From contig JAAMPI010000111.1 of NCBI GenBank assembly GCA_013054445.1, forward strand, positions 1-64,000: a DNA stretch of 64,000 nt, written 5' to 3'. Source of the stretch: Cudoniella acicularis. Lineage: Eukaryota > Ascomycota > Leotiomycetes > Helotiales > Helotiaceae. The notes under the pieces are model-generated. The model was given only the letters and a program-made list of their open reading frames with translations, was not told the origin of the DNA and made no database searches. Positions 47,110 to 58,261 of the stretch are shown here, piece after piece. How positions within the stretch are numbered: the first letter of the stretch is position 1; each line of letters opens with the position of its first letter. The position numbers and the translations under genes are program-made.

Positions 47110-47742
47110 CCTGGATTCTAATCACAGACCGGAGGCATTTGACAATAAATTCAGTGCAGTGCAGCGCGTGATTTAAGGAGCTTGGTTTTATTGTAATTAG
47201 GAAGAAAACAGAACATATGTATTGCCGAGACTGTGCTATTTATCTGTCTGCAGAGTCTCCTTACGCCTAGCCGCTTGCAGCTACCTTGTCTTACCTAGTT
47301 AGAGTCAATGAAAGGCCATCCTAAACGAGGCAAACTTGCTACATGATCAATGTGGTATACTTGAATCATTTGTGCGTACGCAAACCTACGGAGACCCATC
47401 CGTACTGGGGAATTGAAATTTGCTCTTCCCAATCACACGCCCAAATATAGTTAGACTCGATAGGTTAATGAACTTGGGAAAAAAGGAGGGGAAAAAAGAA
47501 AAGACTCACAAGTGGCGTTTCCCGGTGGAAATTGGAACTGCCAATTACGGTAGACTCGGTTACTCAGCCACCACGGCCCGCTTACTTCAAACAGCGCATT
47601 TCTTCGTGGAAATGCTACGAAGGCAGCCTTGTGCAGCAAAATCTTCAAATTCTTTCCTACTGTATATTTTAAGTGCTCTCCAAGTTATCTGCTCAAGATT
47701 CACGCATCAATCAACGCAAATTATCTGCTACACTAGTATACA
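47110..47742. other. Intergenic, no supported gene
   Basis: Divergent upstream region of two hypothetical genes; the frame at 47420-47746 lacks features. Confidence 0.4.
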
Positions 47743-48285
47743 TTGAGACTAATGTCCACTTCACGTGGTTCAATGGAAGATCATATACCTTTATCTCAGG
47801 GCCATGGGGCGCCTGGGTTTAATTTTGAATTTGAGAGGCTAAATGGACGGGATTCACAACTACCAACACCGGAACCAGTATTGCAATCCAACTACAGTGC
47901 AACGCAAGACATAGAAGAGATCGACGTTGCTGGCTTCGAATTTGAGTTACACTATGGCGTCTCCGGAAGAAAGGCAGAGGAGATTTTAGAGGAAATTCTT
48001 GTGGATATGTCGTCGCACAAGCAAATTCATGACTGGGATGCTAAGATCGCGCCTGATTCAGTGAAAGTTTTGGCTGCAACGGCACGAAAATATTTGAATG
48101 GCGACTATTTTGGCCTTATTCTGGGCTTAAATACTCTGATAGCCTATTCAATGGTGGAAGAAGTTCTGTTGGTGGGAGGAGTTAATGAACGACTGCCTGC
48201 AAGGAAAGATATGGATGATACCGCGAGTCACATCTTTTTCACCAAGGTTGGTAGAGACCATTTCCTTTCCACTGAACAAGATTAA
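47743..48285 (+). CDS. Hypothetical protein, possibly first exon of a larger gene
   Basis: 180-aa open frame beginning MRLMSTSRGSMEDHIPLSQG with a Met that could also be the internal MSTSRG or MEDHIP. Acidic DIEEIDVAGFEFELHYGVSG and a charged helix KAEEILEEILVDMSSHKQ precede a hydrophobic LNGDYFGLILGLNTLIAYSM. No known domain. Frames continue with protein-like text to about 48766, so introns are possible. The CorA-like gene starts about 490 nt further on and the two may be related parts of one locus. Confidence 0.4.
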   Translation: MRLMSTSRGSMEDHIPLSQGHGAPGFNFEFERLNGRDSQLPTPEPVLQSNYSATQDIEEIDVAGFEFELHYGVSGRKAEEILEEILVDMSSHKQIHDWDAKIAPDSVKVLAATARKYLNGDYFGLILGLNTLIAYSMVEEVLLVGGVNERLPARKDMDDTASHIFFTKVGRDHFLSTEQD

Positions 48286-48777
48286 CCCCAGACGCTAAAT
48301 GATAAATCAAGAATGCATTTAAGAAAGCTGAAAGCCTTCACTCATCGAACCAAATATCGATTCAAGATAAGACTGATTGCACTACCTTTTCTCAGGGCCG
48401 AATTATGTAAGTCCACAATTTGGAAACACCTTTCGAGTCGTTTCATATCAAGATTTCTGACAGCCAAATGAAATGGTACAGATATATCAAGGAACATATT
48501 CCACATGTGCAAATGGCATCCCTTTTACTGCTGTATGCTTTCTGTATTCGACTACAGTACGAAGACTACGGCTTTATTCGGGGATTTATCGAGAGACATC
48601 TCAGCTTACGAACGATTGTGAAAATGCCATATCACTGGCAGCAAGTCTCCCCTCCAGAGCTAAATTCAGCAAGTCAAATATTTTCAATGGTTACCTGACA
48701 TTTACTGACAATGAATACAGGAGAAACAGAAGTGCTACAGAAGAGTATCACTCTCTTGTCACATAACGTACCTTACA

Positions 48778-50387
48778 ATGACTTCAAACGAAGAGGGCAG
48801 CCGCAAACGCGATTCTCCGAATAGCACACCTCCAATTATATCCCAGAAGTGCGAAAACGAGAAGAATGCTAATTCGATCCATCTCTCTAAGGAATCATCT
48901 TCAACGCTCCTTACAATAGTTATACCAGAACAATCCATTTCCAAAGAGGAAGAGATTGAGCTATTACGTAATCCAAAAGGCTTATGGACTGTACTTGTCG
49001 TTAACTCTCCTTCGGAATTAGCTTCTGATTATGAACCGCGCCATAACCTGACACCCATCTCACAGTTTCTGCGAGGTATAGTTGCCTCGCTTTGCACACA
49101 AAGGATAAATGCGCAACTCATCTATGGAGAATTGAGAGATGTGCTTGCAGATCGTGACAATAACAGCATTTTCGACGACGAAAACTTCACGAAATCCACC
49201 TTATATCATTGGACTATTAAAACCTGCGAGGAAGTTGGCGAATCTATTTCCTCCAGTCTCCGATTCATGCGAAGGGTAAAAAAAAGTCAGGTGGATAAGC
49301 TGTGCAAAGAAGCACATGCCCACGAGAAGCTCGGAATTGACCACTGGTCTCATCAGATTGAAGAAGAAATGTTCGGCTTAGAAGACTTGAGAGCGCAGAT
49401 ATTGGCGTTGAGCGCCCAGGTACAAGAGAGTGTAAGTTTCTCAATTGAATTCAAATAATTCCAGAAAACCTAGTCACATGAAAGAAAACTAACCTTTACT
49501 CAGCGAAATGCGGTATGAATCCTTCGCTATGTGTCAAACAGCAACTAAATATTCACGTAGCTACACGGAGCCACATCAGTTCTCGAAGCAAGACTAGCTT
49601 CACAACAAGCAGACCGTATGAAAATTCTGGCTTATCTGGCGACCATATATATACCTTTGACAGCCACTACTGTACGTCTCTCGTTTGTCTTCGCCACAAT
49701 CCAAATCTGTAGAGACTAATGTAGCCGCCCCAGTCAATATACAGCATGGTCGTCCTTCCAGCTTCGGCCTCGTTCCCATCGTCCTTCATCGTCTTTGGCA
49801 TCCTCTTTCTCTTCACGATACTCCTGGGCATAAATCTTCAGAAAATGATAAAAAGTGCCAAGCTTATTATCAAGAAGATGGGACCTAGCCCACAACTTTG
49901 GCTTCGACTTCCCTCGCTTCGGCAACATATTGAGTACTACATCGACGAGTTAAGTCCTTACAACGACCACACAATTACAGACCTATCAGGGCCATGTTGG
50001 TATTGGCCCGTTAAAATCGTATTCTATATAGCGAATTCATTACCGAAAATTGTTTTGCGTCATTTTTTACTCCCGGAGATTTGCTTTCCTTATGATCAGT
50101 ACATCCTGTACTTGTATAGGCACAATCGATATATCACTGTTGTATACCATCCGTTGTATTTTATTAAAGATGTCATTCGTTTCCCGTTTATACCGGTGTG
50201 GATTGTCTTGAGCGTTGGCATTATTATTTACCTTATTGTATTTGATTTCTTTTTTTGTGGTATGTCTCGGTCCAATATTCGTTTACTTTTGAGGTTTATT
50301 GTCTTAGTAGTTCGAAAATGGAAGTGGCTGCCTTTTTGTAGATCTCTTAATCAAAAGAATAAAGCAATAAAGCGAAAGAAACGTTAA
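48778..50387 (+). CDS. CorA-like fungal membrane protein
   Basis: Exons 48778-49431, 49504-49512, 49561-49671 and 49734-50387 total 1428 nt, giving 475 aa. The N-terminal 190 residues are soluble and include SQFLRGIVASLCTQRINAQL and a long helix LEDLRAQILALSAQVQES. The 9-nt exon 2 encodes Arg-Asn-Ala. Exon 3 gives VLEARLASQQADRMKILAYL then ATIYIPLTATT, the pore-helix entrance of CorA-like proteins; exon 4 continues SIYSMVVLPASASF where CorA has YGMN. A second helix reads FIVFGILFLFTILLGINL. A further C-terminal domain has two more hydrophobic segments and a Lys-rich end (KAIKRKKR). The GMN selectivity motif is absent, so Mg2+ transport is doubtful. Confidence 0.6.
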
Positions 50388-52189
50388 AACTCACGTCCGG
50401 CAAATTCTTGTCGCTGCCTAATTCAACAGGCGATTCGGTATAGCGCGTAGCGCCACTGGCAGTGTATACAAGACCGTCGTTGCCGGTCACAGCGTGCAAA
50501 GTGCAACAAATGCACTGTATTTTAATAATAACATCAAAGTATGTAGAAAAAAACCCTTCATTGTTATTCAAGGAATCGGTTACATGTTAAAAGACTGGGA
50601 GGACCTATTGTGTATAACCGAAATTGCCCCCTGAGCCCCCGAAGGAAGACGAAAAACCAACTCTCCGCGCAACATATTTACTCCACCATTCGAAATGTGT
50701 TTCTTGCAATTTTTACATGTAGCTACACTAGTCTTAGCATGAAATTCACGGTATATTACAGAGTTTCTACATTAATTTCGCACTTAGATTATTTTACGTA
50801 CGATTTCAATTTGTAGGAACTGCTCGTCTATCTTCTACTCCTACGTCAAAAATTACCCTTACTCTTGTGTAAGCTGCCCTTTTCCGTAGCAAAAGCAATG
50901 CTGCCACAAGTGAATGCCGAAGTCTACGATCGGTGAACTCCTTCAAACATAAACAGGTTACACAGAAAATACAGCTGTAAGGCACCATGCAGAAGCCCGC
51001 TTCTCCATACGTAATACATCAAGGTTCTTCATCTATAACTAGAAATGCGGTTGCTTTTACTACAGTGTACAGTACGCGATTGGAAGGCACAGTACACGGT
51101 GTACACCAAAGTAGTCATGATCAATGAAGTTCGCTTCCCTAGATCTTCAAAGGATTACAATCCATAACAACAAATGAACTTACATCAATAATTTAGAAGG
51201 CAACCACTTAGGTTATCCGTAGAGAGGTGGCAAAATGACACAGAATACCAAAGTCGTAATCGAGGAATTTCGCTTCCCAAGATCAGGCATCCTAATCCTT
51301 TACAATAAACGAACTTGCGTTAATGGTTTAGAAGTCACTCACCTAGGTCGAAGTGGCTGGAAAGCGCAGAACTCGGTGTTATCATTGCGTAGCAGTGATA
51401 AGACTTTTTGCACTGTAGAATCCTACCTTCTGCGGGCTGTGTTGGGCCAACACGTAAAACCCCTGCATTTACTTCGTTGCTTCTTCCCCCGTTCCTTTAC
51501 CAACCTCCGCAACCGGCTAGTACATAGGAGCTTACTTCTAACCAGGTTAGGTTGAATATAATTTTGAGGCTGTCGGGTACAGCATCTCAAGTCACACACG
51601 AGCTTCTACTCTGCAGAACGTCACCATCTTAGGAAAGGTCCCGGATGGATGACTTGGTTGCGATCTGCCTAGCGAGAAGGTTGCAAAACCGGCTGAAGAT
51701 ACTCTTGCCAGCCACCATTTTGCCATCCTCTGTTAAGCTAGCGCTTATATCTGTTATATTATTAGGTAATAAGCACTATTCTAAACTTAAGGTTTAAACC
51801 TTAGTAGAATCTTCAAGGTTGTTCTTTGATTTATAAGCTTTGATTTATAAGCGTTGATTTCTAAGCTATAGAAGCTTCTGGTAATTACACTTGTAGTATA
51901 TATAGTCCGCTCACCCCTTTGTAGATAGATAAGTCTTTAAGTCAAAATCATATTATTATTCCACATACTTGAATCTCTCTCGACCTAACAGTTGACTCTT
52001 CTTCCGCCTACACACCTTTACCTCCAACAATATCTTTCACTTATTCATTTCTTTAGCCTTGGATTGCACATTAATCGAAAGACTCAAGAGCTATCCCTAA
52101 TATAACGGCCGAATCTAAACACATTTACACTCTTTTCCTTTTCCCCAACAGTAACAATCTGAAAAGCAACGACTTTACCAATAGCTTCG
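50388..52189. other. Noncoding accessory region with small repeats
   Basis: Contains one isolated core motif GTGCAAAGTGCAACAAA (50494-50510). Two diverged direct copies, about 51123-51215 and 51257-51350, share TCGCTTCCC-AGATC, AACTT and TTTAGAAG blocks. A palindromic tacagtgtacagtac stretch lies near 51060. No gene supported. Confidence 0.45.
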
Positions 52190-52356
52190 TCTTATCCACC
52201 AGAATTCCTGATCGAAAACCAAAGCTACCGAGTAGCGACCTTAGCTTCCAGCTTCGTCGTTCTAGAAGTCTTATTCTTTGGACTATTCATCATCTCTCGG
52301 ATTAAAAGCAAGGCGGCAGATGAACCACTCACCTACCTCATGATACCTGCTTTCTT
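52190..52356 (+). pseudogene. Pth11/SAT4-like receptor fragment
   Basis: One frame reads EFLIENQSYRVATLASSFVV then LEVLFFGLFIISRIKSK, ADEPLTYLMIPAFF. This is the first helix and the start of the second helix of a Pth11-like protein. There is no start codon, and the frame ends exactly where the inverted-repeat element begins. No continuation was found beyond it. Confidence 0.55.
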
Positions 52357-52877
52357 CCAGTGTCGTCGATAGTATTTCCGCATTTAAGCATACGCCCCAC
52401 TCTAGCAATGCGTATTATAAATCTGTACAGTACTGAGGTAATTAGGAGTGATTTGACACGCACAGAAATAGTTATTATTTCTATAAATACGTACTACTTA
52501 CGGAAATATACTAATATACGGAAACACCTCCCTAGCCCCCCCTGTCAGGCGCTTTTCAACCACATAATCTCCACACTTCATGCGAAATATCACGTGGCTT
52601 TATTAGAAATACTTATTCTAAGCCTCTTATATCTGAATTAAGTAATACCTTGTATTACCTACATATAAGATTTAAAATAGAAAGACTATTTCTAAAAATA
52701 TTGACTTTAAGGCCTCTTTTTAATCACGTGTTATGTATAATAGTATATCCTCGGTATTATGTACATCAGGTAGTATTATACGCCGTTAGTGATACAGACT
52801 TAGTAATATACAGGGGGTGGTAAAAAAGCCTTAATATCAGCCACCGGAACACGGGCGTAAACTATCGACGACACTGG
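52357..52877. mobile_element. 521-bp MITE-like element with 17-bp perfect terminal inverted repeats
   Basis: Left end CCAGTGTCGTCGATAGT (52357-52373) and right end ACTATCGACGACACTGG (52861-52877) are perfect reverse complements. The interior is AT-rich with no transposase. No target-site duplication is evident. Superfamily undetermined; size and structure fit a non-autonomous DNA transposon. Confidence 0.7.
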
Positions 52878-53089
52878 CACAGAGTCTGACTTCTATTCAT
52901 GTTTAGAAGACTTATATGCTTACTACTTCGCCGCTAGCTGCAATAACGACAAAAAGTTAAATTGGGCTGAGGGGAAAATATTTAGTGATGAAAGCTTTTA
53001 GCATTTAAAAGGATAAAAAATCCAATTTTATTATTTTTGTGCTCGTAGAATGCGCATCTACAGTCTTGAAGATTCAGATTTTTCAGAAG

Positions 53090-53500
53090 AACGCAGGAAC
53101 GAAAAAGATTGAGGTTGAGTGTGAGATTGAGTGATTGAGATCAAGAGTTAAGATCATGAGGTAAGATCAAGACGTGGGAAATTAAATAAGAAGAATATAT
53201 ACAATCATCAGACTAGATCGGCGCATTGAAGATGAGATTAAAAAGCGAGATGAGGTCAGTAGTTGAGATGAGGTGTTCAGATTAAGAGGTAAGGCCAGGC
53301 TAATAGTTGGGCTTAGGAGGTGAGATCAAGACATCGGATTAAGGTGTGAGAGCAATTGTAGAGTTGAGATCAATACTCAGGTGATGAGGTCAGGGGGCTA
53401 GATCAGGGACTCAAATCGAGTAGAGAGAGCAAGTACTGAGACCAAGGATATTAAGTCACGAGGTTAGGACGTGAGATCAACTAAAATTGCAAAACCGGAG
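53090..53500. repeat. Degenerate GAGATCAAGA-type tandem repeat
   Basis: About 400 nt built from imperfect 11-15 nt units such as gagatcaagag, aagatcatgaggt, aagatcaagacgt, gagatgaggt, gtgagatcaagacat and gacgtgagatcaa. Purine-rich on the plus strand. No conserved frame. Confidence 0.6.
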
Positions 53501-53541
53501 ATCGAGCTGTCGGAAAGGAAATCCTTCTAGCTTTAAAATTT

Positions 53542-53770
53542 GATTGCACGTCGCAATCTCATGTCCTTCTCACGCTATAGTTTACTCAATAGGGCGAGAG
53601 ATAAAGTTTTGTTGCACTTCGCAAAATTCGAGGAAGGAGAGCAAGTCGGGCGAACAGTGCAACCGGGCAGCAAGCATAAGTGCGATATGCAACAAAATAA
53701 ATAAATTCGGCATTGAGGAATTGCAAATGATTCACCTCCCAAAGTGAAGTCTGTTGTGAAGTGCGAGATT
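53542..53770. repeat. Second locus of the GTTGCACTTCGCA motif
   Basis: Copies at 53542-53558 (gattgcacgtcgcaatc), 53608-53623 (tttgttgcacttcgca) and 53681-53696 (tgcgatatgcaacaaa), plus a weak one near 53755. Both orientations occur, as in the 42.4-43.6 kb array. Confidence 0.6.
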
Positions 53771-54126
53771 AATGTGAAGAACGATTGTATTCAAAGTGCT
53801 ATCTAGATGGCGAGTGGATGATTAGACGTAGGAGAAGCAAGGGCAGCTTTTAGAAGGAAAAGTGAGGAGTCGGGGGAGGAAAATAAAGCACAATTTAGTA
53901 TCAAGGAAAGGAGGAAAGGGGTCACGTAAAACAAAATGAGTTCAGATTCCAACTAGAAGGGACAATTCCAAAGTAAAGGCACAAAAAGCAAGATGACCTA
54001 TCCAACCAAGGAAATCACAAATGAAGCACTGAAGCCGAAATCGCTCCTTTTTTTGAACCAACGCAAATAAATCTCAAGCTCGTCCGATGTCTGTCATCAG
54101 CATTTAGACGCTCAGGACCACGGTGC

Positions 54127-55158
54127 TTAGCGACCTTTCCTATACCCGAGAGCAGCATGTTTGTTATACATATGCTCCTTCAACTTGTCAGCACGGGAGT
54201 ACGGACGGCCTTGATTCTTGGGACATCCAATGATTGGGCAGAGGTGAAGAGCCTGATTGACGCCGTGGACTGCTGCTTCATGACGGACGCGATCAGAGTC
54301 GCGGACGAAAGTGATGAAGCAGTTGGGTTGGTGGCAGAGAATTGGTTGTTGGGGAACTGCTGCTGGAGTCTGCGCCTCGAGCTCAGCACCCACGGGATCG
54401 ATCGATGACGGGATCGCGAAGTTGGCTTCTTTAGAGAATGGATTGCTCAAACTATCGTAGTCCTGGTTGAAGCCATGAACCACTGCTTCGTGGCGGACGC
54501 GATCTGAGTCGCGGACGAAGGTCGTGAAGCAGTTTGGTTGGTGGCAGAGAATTGCTTGTTGGGAAACAGTGGCCTGGAATGGTGCCTCTGGTTCAAGGGC
54601 GTTGCCCCAGGCATCGATGGAATACTGGGAAACTGCGAGGTTGGCCCCTTCAATGAATGAGTTGTTTAAGCCATCAAATTCGGGAAATGAAGAAGCTTGT
54701 TGACCGACGTTGAATGTATTGGGTTGGGTATGAGAGTTGCGAAAGTCAGGCACTCCCTGATTATTGAGAGCTAAACTCCATGCTTGTGGTGATAGTCCTG
54801 GTGGATGCCTCGAAATCAACAGCGATTTGGTTGTTGCCGACTCGTCTCCATACCCATGGCCAAATAGAGGAGCACCAATGATAGAATTGTATTCTTTAGC
54901 ATTGCGTCCTAGGCCAGGAAATTCGACACCTGCATCAAACTCGTGAAATGCATTGAGACTGGGTGAATGTGTCCCATTCCAAGTTCCATCCGGGCTATGC
55001 AATGTAGCATCCAGGCTGTGTAACAATTAGTAAAAAAAAAAAAAAACTCACCCAGCTTCAGCGCCACTAAATCCCAAATCGGGATCAAGCGGTCCGCTGA
55101 AAGCAGGCTCCTCCTTCATCTGATTGGCCCAGTCCATGTCGTGGTTGAAATTCTGCAT
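54127..55158 (-). CDS. C2H2-type zinc-finger protein with duplicated finger
   Basis: Probable DNA-binding protein. Exon 1 starts MQNFNHDMDWANQMKEEPAF (55158). A 36-nt intron (55016-55051, GTGAG followed by a T-run, ACTAAT, CACAG) joins GAEAG to LDATLHSPDG. Two near-identical 30-residue finger blocks follow: ILCHQPNCFTTFVRDSDRVRH and ILCHQPNCFITFVRDSDRVRH, each Cx4C-x12-Hx4H-like. A third finger, HLCPIIGCPKNQGRPYSRAD with KLKEHMYNKH, ends the protein. The N-terminal 150 residues are low-complexity and Ser/Asn-rich, as in activation regions. The intron is shorter than usual for fungi but frame requires it or a similar one. Targets unknown. Confidence 0.75.
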
Positions 55159-55851
55159 AAGGGCGATTTGAGGGCGAGCGCTAAGGGCGAGCGACCAGGA
55201 TGATTGAAAAAAGTGAGGCGAGCGAGAGTCGTCAAGAGGTTACACACACCAAAAAATGCGTGAAAATGCGGTAAAGGCAGGAAAAAGAAGACCTGGGAAG
55301 ACACTCGCCTTTATGTCCCGAGCTCGAAAACTGACACAGGCCAGCTCGTCTGAACCCTTGCTGAGAGGGCAAAGCCTGATGGACATGCCACGTGATGAGG
55401 CTCTCCGCAAAGTGGGCTCTCTCTGCCTTGTCATAATCGATATTGATGTACGTAGCCTTGCTCGTTTGTAAGAATCCTTCGGGTTTCAACTTTTAAGAAA
55501 CAAACACAAGCGGAGTGTGTGGGAAAAGTAGCATATATCATTGGCGAGGCATACAGATACGAGGTCGGAAGTCTCCATAAGGCTGAAGCAAGATAAAATT
55601 CGCACTATAGCCGGCGAGTATCAAGAAGAGGCAAAAGCTCCTGAAAAATAATTTCATTGTATAAAAGACGAGAGAAAACTGTGATTGGTTGCTGTGATGA
55701 TGAAGGGGATAACAAATTCCAAAACAACAACACATCGCTCAAATTCCATTCAACAAATATCTTTCAAAGTTACTGGGCGTCAGGGATAGCAGTCTCGCGC
55801 TACGAGGCCGAATATTTTTGGACAACTTTCATCTTCAAATCGCAACATCCT
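55159..55851. other. Intergenic, no supported gene
   Basis: Promoter side of the zinc-finger gene and 3' side of the next minus-strand gene; frames at 55116-55489 carry no motif. Confidence 0.4.
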
Positions 55852-56876
55852 TTAAAATATGACCTGCATATCTTGTAGGCCAGCTGGATGCTCCTCTATG
55901 CTCTCAGATTCCGCCGGAGATGTCGGATAGGGTGCTTGGATTTCGACCCCATTTTTATAACACAATTCTCCATCCAAAAGCAATTCTCCTCCAAAAGCAT
56001 CACTCATCCGCCTAGCGAAATCATTTGGATCCCCACCATATCGTTGCGTGGTAGACGCTATGTCTGCAATGGAACGTCCCAATTTGTCGGATTCCAAGAC
56101 AATCTTCCTTGGCAAGTCACCAAAACACCGTTCAGAAAGGTAACGGAGGCTTTCGAGATACTCTAAAGGGATCGGGTCTGCGGAGAGTATCGCCACTCCA
56201 TCTAGCTCTCTCGAAGCTAAGAAGAAGGACGTCGTCGAAAATTAGGGGACGCAATAAATGTGACAGATTTCAAATTTCCACCGTCGATCCAGCGCCGTAG
56301 GAAATCAAAACAGTTGACGTAAACTAAGGTCTTAACGTGAAAATTCATGACGATATGGCGAATATTGTGTCGAAAATCGGGATGCAGACGTTTCAACGAG
56401 AATAGTGCATCGGGGGTCTCGAAGGCGATTGTGTTCTGGCTCCATAGAATGGCACTTGTCTCATGGTATAATTGGCTGGATGTATAGCAAAGAGAGAGGT
56501 TTATAGGTGAAAGGTTCCAGTATGAGAGGGTCAGAATTCGAGAATTGGGATTCCAAGGTAGTAACCTCCAATGCTGCCGCAAGGTCGGCTTCTCCTGCCA
56601 AGCGTGCCATGGGCCCAGCTGAACACATCCTGTGTGGGAAACGAGGACGTAGGCGTAGATGAGGTTGCGAATTTCGAGCGGAAGGCGGAGGAAGGGGAAA
56701 ACGAACGCAGCCATGATGTCGCTATCGACATCAACGTCGATATTGACATCGGATGGGGGAGTATTGGGAAACATAAGTGAAGGGGATTTGTGAAGCAATT
56801 TATGGCTGTTGATCATGAGAATCGGAGAAGAAGCAAAGTGAACCGCAGATAGGAGCACGCGGAACATTTGATGGGG
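55852..56876 (-). CDS. 2EXR/F-box-like fungal protein, apparently frameshifted
   Basis: Member of the large fungal family defined by an LPxEIRNxIY motif: FPFLRLPLEIRNLIYAYVLV, then NLSLCYTSSQLYHETSAILW and RHIVMNFHVKT. The first frame ends in a stop at 56217 just after IASPNFRRRPSS. The next frame continues in register as FFLASRELDGVAILSADPIP-LEYLESLRYLSERCF to 55852. A single-base change within the CTTCTTCTT tract (about 56218-56230) would join them. No intron consensus fits the gap. Start is uncertain; Met at 56871 (MFRVLLS) or 56766 (MFPNTPPSD) are candidates. Function unknown for this family. Confidence 0.5.
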
Positions 56877-56960
56877 GTCCGAGCGGGGGAGTGGGGGAGG
56901 AGGGGAGAGGGGGTGTCTCGAGGTGTGCAGCGCTGGTGGTAGCGAGCCTTTAGCGAACAA

Positions 56961-57221
56961 TTAGTGCTTTCAGGCGGGCCAATCCACTGCAAGAGCCTGA
57001 AGACACTGTAAATTAGGTACCTAGGTACGTAACCTTAAACCGAGCTTCGGTTAAGCTTCCGCCATCGAATTCCATTGTTAACAGCTTCATATCCGGACTT
57101 GCGCCTTTGCGACGTCCTCCATGCGCCTTCTCAGTTCCTTAAAAACATCAACTCGGTGCGCATTCTCACACCAGACAACTTCTTCAGCTTGCGCCTGAAG
57201 CAGGACCAAATCACGATCAAC
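56961..57221. promoter_or_regulatory. Divergent promoter/5' leader of MED6
   Basis: Space upstream of MED6. An open frame from 57075 runs in phase into the MED6 start but has none of the family sequence, so I treat it as leader. Confidence 0.4.
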
Positions 57222-58261
57222 ATGGCCTCTCAAGACCCCGTCCTCGACGAGATACAATGGAGCGCCCCGCACATCGCTCAGAACATGCAGGGCATCCACT
57301 CGAACTCGGTCCTCTTCTACTTCGCAGATTCACCCTTTTTCGACCGAACGTCCAACAATGCTGTGCTATTCAGTCAAGCTATTTTCAATCCCCAGATGCT
57401 ATATCTCGTCGCGACGCGTGAAGCTTTCGAAGGACGACTGAAGACGATGGCAGGATTGGAATATCTCGTTGCGCAGGAGCCAGCAGACCCAGTAAACGGT
57501 ACTGGCGTATGGGTGATAAACAAGCAGACAAGAAGGAAGAGGCATGGAGAGGAGGACGAGATCACAGTACACTCCAGCTATTTCGTGGTGGGGCTGAATA
57601 TCTACATGGCCCCGTCCTTGGCAGATGTTTTGGGCAGCAGAACGGTAAGCGCATCTTGGTTTGGTGCAGAAGACCTATGGCTAACATTAACTAGCTCTCG
57701 ATTCTCACATCACTAAATAAATTCTTCACTTTAGCTGCCGCCCTCCCCTCGTTCACCCCCGCACTTGGTAACACATATGTTCCACCTCCGAGCACGCGAT
57801 TGAACCAAAACTCTACACAATCTCAACTCGGTCAAGCAAGCAAAGAAAATACACCTCTCCCTGATTCTCTACAAAATCCAAAAAAGGCTGCTCTGCCGTC
57901 CACAAACAATAGCACCTACCTCAGCAGCCGCCTGCTAGAAGAAACACTCAACATCACACTGAAATATGGAGACGAATATATGGACGAGAACCCCATAACA
58001 GGCGAGCCAGGGGCATTCCATTTATCAACGACGGGAAGGAAGGAAAAAGACAAGGACAAGTTGATGGTACCTACAGCGGCTAAACCGGGAACAGGCCCCA
58101 GCAGCAAGGCCCCGACACCTGCTCCGCCCAGTTTGAAGACGGATCTCGAACCGCCGAAGAAAGGGAAGGGAGAGAAAACTCCAACGAAAAGTCCTGCTTC
58201 CGCGAAACCGAAAAGAAAGAAGAGCAAGGTCTTGTCCGCTGGTGGTATCAGCCCAAAATAA
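57222..58261 (+). CDS. med6: Mediator complex subunit 6
   Basis: Core head-module subunit of Mediator, linking activators to RNA polymerase II in the nucleus. Exons 57222-57644 and 57695-58261 give 329 aa. Start MASQDPVLDEIQWSAPHIAQ. The family signature GIHSNSVLFYFADSPFFDRT-SNN follows, then MLYLVATREAFEGRL (family: F-ExRL), and SYFVVGLNIYMAPSLADVLG-SRT before the intron and LSILTSLNKFFTLAAALPSF after it. The C-terminal 120 residues are Pro/Lys-rich and disordered (PPKKGKGEKTPTKSP, PKRKKSK), as in filamentous fungi. Intact, housekeeping. The upstream in-frame ATG at 57075 was rejected because conservation begins at MASQDP. Confidence 0.93.

Noticed and set aside
46192..50387. One CorA-like gene spanning both membrane-protein loci
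   Set aside because: The loci lie on opposite strands and share no readable sequence.
57075..57221. Upstream in-frame ATG for MED6
   Set aside because: The extension lacks family conservation; MASQDP is the natural start.
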